A model generated the notes under the pieces. It worked only from the letters and a program-made list of their open reading frames with translations. It searched no databases and had not been told where the DNA came from. A stretch of 64,000 bases of DNA from Myrica gale (lineage: Eukaryota; Streptophyta; Magnoliopsida; Fagales; Myricaceae): NCBI GenBank assembly GCA_963930655.1, contig OZ005619.1, forward strand, positions 6,616,501 through 6,680,500, given 5' to 3'. How positions within the stretch are numbered: position 1 is the first letter of the stretch; each line of letters starts with the position of its first letter. Shown here piece after piece: positions 58,994 through 64,000 of this stretch. A program made the translations under genes and the position numbers.

Positions 58994-60029
58994 GTTTTAG
59001 CAAAAACTCCCAACAGCTATAAACGACTAGTTTTCATATTTCGCCTATAAATACACATTCATTTCGTCTAAAATGACAACCCAACGACCACATATCATTT
59101 CTACTACTTGAGAAATATTCTAAACCTTTATATTCTATATTTCTTATAGCATTCACACAAAACACACTTTCATATCCTTGTATTTGTGTGAATCAAGAGG
59201 TAGAGTCTCATAGCATTCACACAAAACACACTTTCATATCCTTGTATTTGTGTGAATCAAGATATAGAGCCTTTCATTTTCATATCTACTCTATCAAGAG
59301 AGTTTTTGTTCTTCCATCTACCTATCCAATAAAGGTGTTTCCTTTAGTGAGGTTGTTCACTAAAGAAGAAGCTTAGAGAGAGTATATGTCACTCCCCGAA
59401 CGCTAGCTAAACGAGGCTAATGACAGCCGCGAGCATTCCCGGCATGGGACGCTCAAGCGTACTTACTACTATACTTGCAGCGGAAATAACATTTATGCCT
59501 CAATGATAAAAGAAACCTTAAGATGCTAGCGTATAACGTACATAAGAACATACTTTCCATTGTTAACTCAAGGTAGTTAAACATAATCTCCGAAATATCA
59601 ACCAGTTAAAACATTAACTAACTAAGCCAAATGAAACCCATGACCACCACATCACGGTGGCTCATGCCGGCTTTTACAAAAATTAGCTAAATCTTTCCTA
59701 ACGTTAGCAAACAAGAGAGAGATATTTCATCAACCCTTCTCCTAGGGTTCAAGGTCCTCTTCTTAAGATTCCACCCCTGTAACATCATCTGGAATGATAC
59801 AATTTAAAACATCTGTGAGTCGAAAGACTCAGTAAGGAATTATAGCTAAAAACATGGGTTTGAAATTATAAGCATGCACTTGAACTTGAAATCATAGTCA
59901 TGTAAACATAATGCGATGCATGCCTGATTATGAATCGTGATGCACGTGTATGCCTCATGATTGCATATGCACATGCACTTGCTCTTGAAAACATCTCTTA
60001 TACTTATAAAGCTCTTTCTTTTGGAAAAT

Positions 60030-60380
60030 CTTTTCCATTCTTATCCTATGGGCTACTTGAGCTCCATTTACCCCTGGCATCAGGGTTGTGCGTTCCCGTT
60101 GGAACTGTCCCCTATTTCCCTTGGGGACCTTACATATGGTCGAGCTAGCACACCTTCTCAATGTCCTTCAGTGGCTAGACACGACTCTTGGAGGTTCACA
60201 CCTTCTTGCAAGCATCCTTCAGTGTGATTGCACATACCTCCTGGACTACCCATCCTTCTTGCAAGCATCCTTCGGTATGGGTGTCCTAGGTGACATCCAC
60301 CCTTCACGTAAACGTCCTTCAGTATGGATGCACCTTCTTGACTTGGTACGGTACCGACCGACTTGGGTTCGTTAATTAAC
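60030..60380 (-). repeat. Conserved noncoding block of the TGTGAG family in copy C
   Basis: Holds the phrases CATCAGGGTTGTGCGTTCCC, CCTTGGGGACC, several CCTTC(A/G)GT repeats and TTGGTACGGTACCGACCG. It is easily matched to 37680-37965 in copy B and in inverse to 31280-31545 in copy A. Confidence 0.8.
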
Positions 60381-61463
60381 TTGTCATAAAACTTGTCATA
60401 AGTAGCATAAAAATGGTACTTTCATTTGCATAAAATGTCTCATTTCTCATGAGGAAAATGAATGCAAATGATCATGATGCATTCATGTCGTGCTTGGTAA
60501 TGTCATGCTTGATATATCATACTTGATATGCTTATTCATAAATATTCTTCATGCAGTGTATCATTCCAGTTTGTAAAGATTTTCACTTACAAACGTACTT
60601 GTGGGTTGAATGCCCCTTTACCTACAATTGGATCATACCATTGTTATTCATAGGTTTACTAGACGTATAGAGTAATCAATCAATTACTCACGCTTCATCA
60701 TACAAAATTGTCCTTATTCCTCATTCAATATCTCATACTTCGTCATACACATACTTCGTCGTACAAAATCATCCAACACCCACGAAATTTTGCCCCAAGT
60801 GCCCTCCTCATATAACCTCATATACAAGACGTAAACTTTACACATACAACTCAAAACTTCCAACCAAAAACAATGATTTCATCACTAGAACAAAGGTTAT
60901 TGCATCTATTTCACTCCCTTTGGTCTTTTATCAAACACCTAGTATGCAAGTTGGTTTCTCTTGGGTTTATAAATTCCCAGATCTAACCACATTCTCCATG
61001 GCTTTGTGCACAATCCATACAACTCTCTAAAACTCACTAGATCTACATTTTCTTCAAAGAAAACACATGAATCTCAAGGAGAAATCTAACAACACACAAC
61101 CATCACAACAACCAAGGAGAAATCTAACAACACACAACCATCACAACAACCATTCAAAGGAAAAAGAGAACATAGGTGAAAATGGGTATGGCTTGGCCGG
61201 CCATAACCACTCACCTCCTTCTCTCTCTCTTTCTTTCTCTTCTTCCTTTCTTCTTCTTCTTTTCTCCTTCTTCTTCTTCTTTCTTTCTTCTCTTCTCTTC
61301 TTCGGTGGGAGCTAGGGCAAAATGACTTTTCGATTTGGGGGTGGGCTGCTTATACGTAAAGGGGCTTGGGGAAAAGACAAGGCTGCCCTCCCTTATTTCC
61401 CCCTTTTTCACATGAATTTCACCTCACGTATTTTCAATCCGTAAAATTTCGGAATGTAGTTAT

Positions 61464-61927
61464 ATGTGTCGACACTATCACTCAAGGTGTCGACACTTAC
61501 AACACATTTAGTAAGATGTGTCGACACCATCACTCACGGTGTCGACACTTCCAACACTTAGCCAAAGTGGGAAAAATGTAAACTCTCGGGTTTCAGTTAG
61601 ATGTGTCGACACCATCACTCAAGGTGTCGACACTTCCATCACTTGGTCAAAATTCACGGGAGTTCTGGAAAAATGCACACTTTCGGGTTTTAGTTGGATG
61701 TGTCGACACCATCACTCAAGGTGTCGACACTTCCAACACTTAGTCAAAAATCACTCTAGTTCCGGAAAAATATAAACATTCGGGTATCGGTCTAATGTGT
61801 CGACACTATGACCCAAGGTGTCGACACTTACAACACTTAGTCAAAATTCACTTTGGGCTCCAGAAAAAGGTAAACTTTCGGGTGTTACTCTAATGTGTCG
61901 ACACTATGCTCCAATGTGTCGACACTT
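61464..61927 (+). repeat. TGTCGACAC palindrome array in copy C
   Basis: Six modules about 65-95 bp long. Each is a pair: GTGTCGACAC, then an 8-11-bp link (ATCACTCAAG-like), then GTGTCGACAC again, followed by a spacer with TTCGGG and AACACTTAGTCAAAA. The links vary (ATCACTCAAG, ATGACCCAAG, ATGCTCCAAT), while the palindromes are almost invariant. Confidence 0.92.
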
Positions 61928-62556
61928 ACCTCAAAAATCACAAATTTAATCATACATACACTTGCAATACTACGTACTTAAGAGGTCATAAGCAATAACT
62001 TGACAGACCTAAAATCGGGGTCTCACAGTATATCTCAAACTTGGTTAGGTTGTGAGTGGTGAGCCCGAAAAATCACTTGGGAGGGTTTGAGTTTTGATCC
62101 CGGGAAAACACTTGTACGGTTCACTAGCACCGAAGCTAGTGTGTAAAAGCTATTGGAAGATAGTGGAAAACCTCAAGGCTCAATGAAGGAGCTTAAGAGG
62201 TGGATGTAGGCGGATTTGCTGAACCACCTAAAAAATCACCTGTTTGCTTTCTCTATCCCTACTCTTTACATTTAGCACTTGCATACTTGTTATATCATTA
62301 TACTTGTGCTTAATTAGTATTTACTTTGGAAACACGGTTTTGGGGGGTTAATATCGAAAAGTTTAGAAAACCAATTCACCCCCCTCTTGGGTGCCTTAAT
62401 CCTGAAACTAGGACTCACAGAAACATGAGATCGAAAAATGCTTTGTAAAGGTTCTTTAGCACCGGAGAAGCTAAGGTGTATTTGTTGTTTGGAGAATAGT
62501 GAAAGAAGTCAATAGCCTTGGGGTGGACGTAGGCAAGTGTTAGCTGAACCTCCTCT

Positions 62557-63153
62557 GCTAGCCCAAGCTTCTATGCCTAGCCCCAGTCTCCGATTGCCCC
62601 TAACTTGACCAGCCTAACCTAGCACAAGTCAGGTCTAACAAGTGTAAATAGTGGCAGGCCTAACCCCACGCATTACAGCACCCAACTAGGCCAAGTGTCA
62701 GGCTTAACCTCAAACACAGAAAGATAATGGCACAAAAGCTAAAAGCTCTTTTGGAGACTTCAATTGAATAATAATCTGGATGCTTACCAATGGTGCAGTG
62801 GAAGGGTATTTATACTACCTCTATGGGCTTGGGCGGCAAAGGGCTTTCCTTTCAAATGGAAAGTCTTGAGCCTTGATTGCCACACAATCAATCCCTCAAG
62901 ATCATATTGAGGTTTAAAAGGATAGATTTTGTAGAGATCATGCCTTTTTCCTCAAGACTAGCCCAACAAAGAGGGACAAATCAATCAAAGATTGATTCTC
63001 CACAAAAATAGGTATGTGGCCGGCCATAAGCTTCCATATAGGGAGCAAGGAAATTCGACCACATGCCTAAAAGCCAGCTAACTTCAATCAAGGAATAATG
63101 TTTCCAAAATAAGACGAATATTATTGTCTTAATTGGATCAAGCTGAAAGTCTA
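62557..63153. other. Unassigned sequence, probably LTR-derived
   Basis: No coding frame recognised. The left edge at about 62556 is where the L0 LTR stops abruptly. The segment holds CTAGCCC-rich sequence and a GGGTATTTATACTACC phrase that could be a promoter box of an unknown repeat. Confidence 0.35.
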
Positions 63154-64000
63154 TGTAGCAACCCAAGGGGAGGTGAATTGGGTTTTAATAAAATTTAACA
63201 ATTTCTAAATAGATTTAAAACACCAATCTCAATAAATCACAAGAGCAAAGAATAAGAGAAAATATGAAACTTGAAGAGAAAAGGGTTGAAGAGATGACAC
63301 CGTAATTTTTAGGTGGTTCAGCCAAAATACTTGCCTACATCCACCCCCAAGGCTATTGACTTCCTTGGGCTTTCTCCACTATTTGTCAAATAGGTAGTAC
63401 ACCTTAGCTTCCCGGGTGCTAAGGAACCTTCACAAAGCGTTTCTTGAGCTTATGCTTTAACTCATTTTCTCCAATCCCAACACCTAAGGATTTCTTCTAC
63501 TTACAAGAGTAGGGCTCAGTGTTTACCCAACACTTTCAAGATTTAACTTGAAAGGGTATGAAATGAAAAACCACGATTTGGCTCTTGAAGCCGATTTTAC
63601 AAATGTGTGGCGCAAACGATATGAAGAGGATAAGATGTACAATAGAAGACTTGGAATATGGCAAGGAAAATAGTAGCTCTTCTTGTTGGGTGTGGAATTT
63701 CACTCTTCTCCAAAGCTTTCTCTCTTTTTCAAGAAGTTAGGTCACGGAGTAAATGCAAATTCGTCGTGTAGGTGAGAGCTCTTGATTCTTCAGCTATCGG
63801 TCCTCTATTTAAGCCATTTTGTCTTCAACGGTCGGCTGGGTAGGTGGGAATAGCTGTTGGAAAGTTTCCCATGAAATAGGGAGCGATTTGATGTCTCTGA
63901 TGTCATTTCGGAAAATCCTCAAACCCGTGTAATGTGTCGACACTTCAAATGGCATGTGCTGACAAATAAAATTTGAACTAAAAAAATAGTGCTCGGGAGT
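63154..64000 (-). repeat. Partial SIRE-like LTR, runs out of the window
   Basis: Read on minus, the sequence ends CCCAATTCACCTCCCC then TTGGGTTGCTACA at 63154, the usual 3' end pattern of SIRE LTRs. It is the inverse-oriented relative of the L0 remnant. It contains one clear TGTCGACA palindrome (about 63933-63943). I saw no good primer site next to 63154, so it may be a solo LTR or a 3' LTR. Confidence 0.65.

Larger units (their letters stand above)
59387..62027 (-). mobile_element. TGTGAG-family solo LTR, copy C
   Basis: 2641 bp from TGTCACTCCCCGAACG to GGGGTCTCACA, flanked by the direct duplication GTATA at 59382-59386 and 62028-62032. It shares the terminal sequences, the conserved block at 60030-60380 and the pyrimidine tract (61215-61310) with copies A and B but is shorter. 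In place of the CTCGAG array it carries a TGTCGACA array between the pyrimidine tract and the right end. No coding domain, and no paired LTR or primer site. Confidence 0.88.
35976..62419 (+). mobile_element. L1: SIRE-type Ty1-copia gag-only element, shell of the nested complex
   Basis: The element begins TGTTGGCTTTTGGGCAC and ends ACTAGGACTCACA, and is flanked by the direct duplication GAAAC at 35971-35975 and 62420-62424. Its own sequence lies in five pieces: 35976-36988, 51064-52657, 57528-59386 and 62033-62419, with the 5' LTR, primer site, gag and 3' LTR in the expected order. Insertions are copy B with the Athila element inside it, L2, and copy C. There is no reverse transcriptase, RNase H or integrase anywhere in its own sequence, so it depended on enzymes from elsewhere. 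This matches the class described as terminal-repeat retrotransposons with a gag domain. Confidence 0.9.
58461..62419 (+). repeat. L1 3' LTR, missing its first bases and interrupted by copy C
   Basis: LTR sequence is at 58461-59386 and 62033-62419. The first roughly 45 bp (from TGTTGGC) and the adjoining polypurine tract are lost; the junction shares ATGA with both sides. A local tandem duplication of about 60 bp (CATAGCATTCACACAAAACA...) lies at about 59147-59267. Confidence 0.88.

Noticed and set aside
59930..60375. Overlapping frames with similar peptides at 31362-31685 and 37577-37962
   Set aside because: The similarity reflects the conserved noncoding block of the TGTGAG family. Frames and strands differ between copies and stops are not conserved.
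61464..61927. Regular repeats with spacers that resemble a CRISPR array
   Set aside because: The sequence is plant nuclear DNA inside a solo LTR, the repeats are palindrome pairs with short similar links, and no cas genes are present.

Overview
The window is nuclear DNA of a flowering plant, most likely a eudicot. The evidence is spliced genes with short exons and GT-AG introns, a plant-type copine/RING ubiquitin ligase, and dense plant transposon families (Mutator-like, CACTA, Ty1-copia including SIRE-type, Athila-type Ty3-gypsy). I cannot name the species. Two host genes look intact, and one further exon-like fragment may be a host remnant. Everything else I recognise is transposon sequence or unassigned AT-rich intergenic DNA.

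Layout. 1-4482 is the 3' part of a broken autonomous Mutator-like element (MULE): transposase on +, convergent GRF zinc-finger gene on -. It sits inside a broken minus-strand Ty1-copia element (4492-8529), which also carries a 391-bp solo LTR (4707-5097). 8531-14700 holds an exon-like remnant, a LINE 3' end, a tandem repeat, a hAT-like palindromic element and unassigned DNA. 14712-16334 (+) is a two-exon gene for a 133-aa single-pass membrane protein. 18397-26400 (-) is an eleven-exon RGLG-type RING E3 ligase of 420 aa. The two genes converge on a 2-kb gap with two small inverted-repeat elements.

27612-64000 is almost entirely transposons. A 4.7-kb LTR-like element (copy A) is followed by a CACTA remnant split by a foldback MULE. 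Then comes one nested complex, 35976-62419. Its outer shell is a SIRE-type gag-only element (L1), bounded by a GAAAC target duplication. Its 5' LTR holds a solo LTR (copy B, duplication AAGCT), which itself holds a young Athila element with an intact 1813-codon gag-pol (duplication GTCTC). Its gag holds a second complete SIRE-type gag-only element (L2, duplication GCTTA). Its 3' LTR holds a further solo LTR (copy C, duplication GTATA). I could read the duplication at every level, so the order of insertion is fixed.

The most unusual signal is shared by otherwise unrelated LTRs. All carry short tandem arrays of palindromes with a TCGA core (CTCGAG, GGTCGACC or TGTCGACA type), in paired or triple modules about 45-150 bp apart. 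The Athila LTR and the A/B family share nearly the same CTCGAG module. The SIRE LTRs carry GGTCGACCGG modules, and copy C and two further LTRs carry TGTCGACA modules. I know of no standard LTR feature that explains this.
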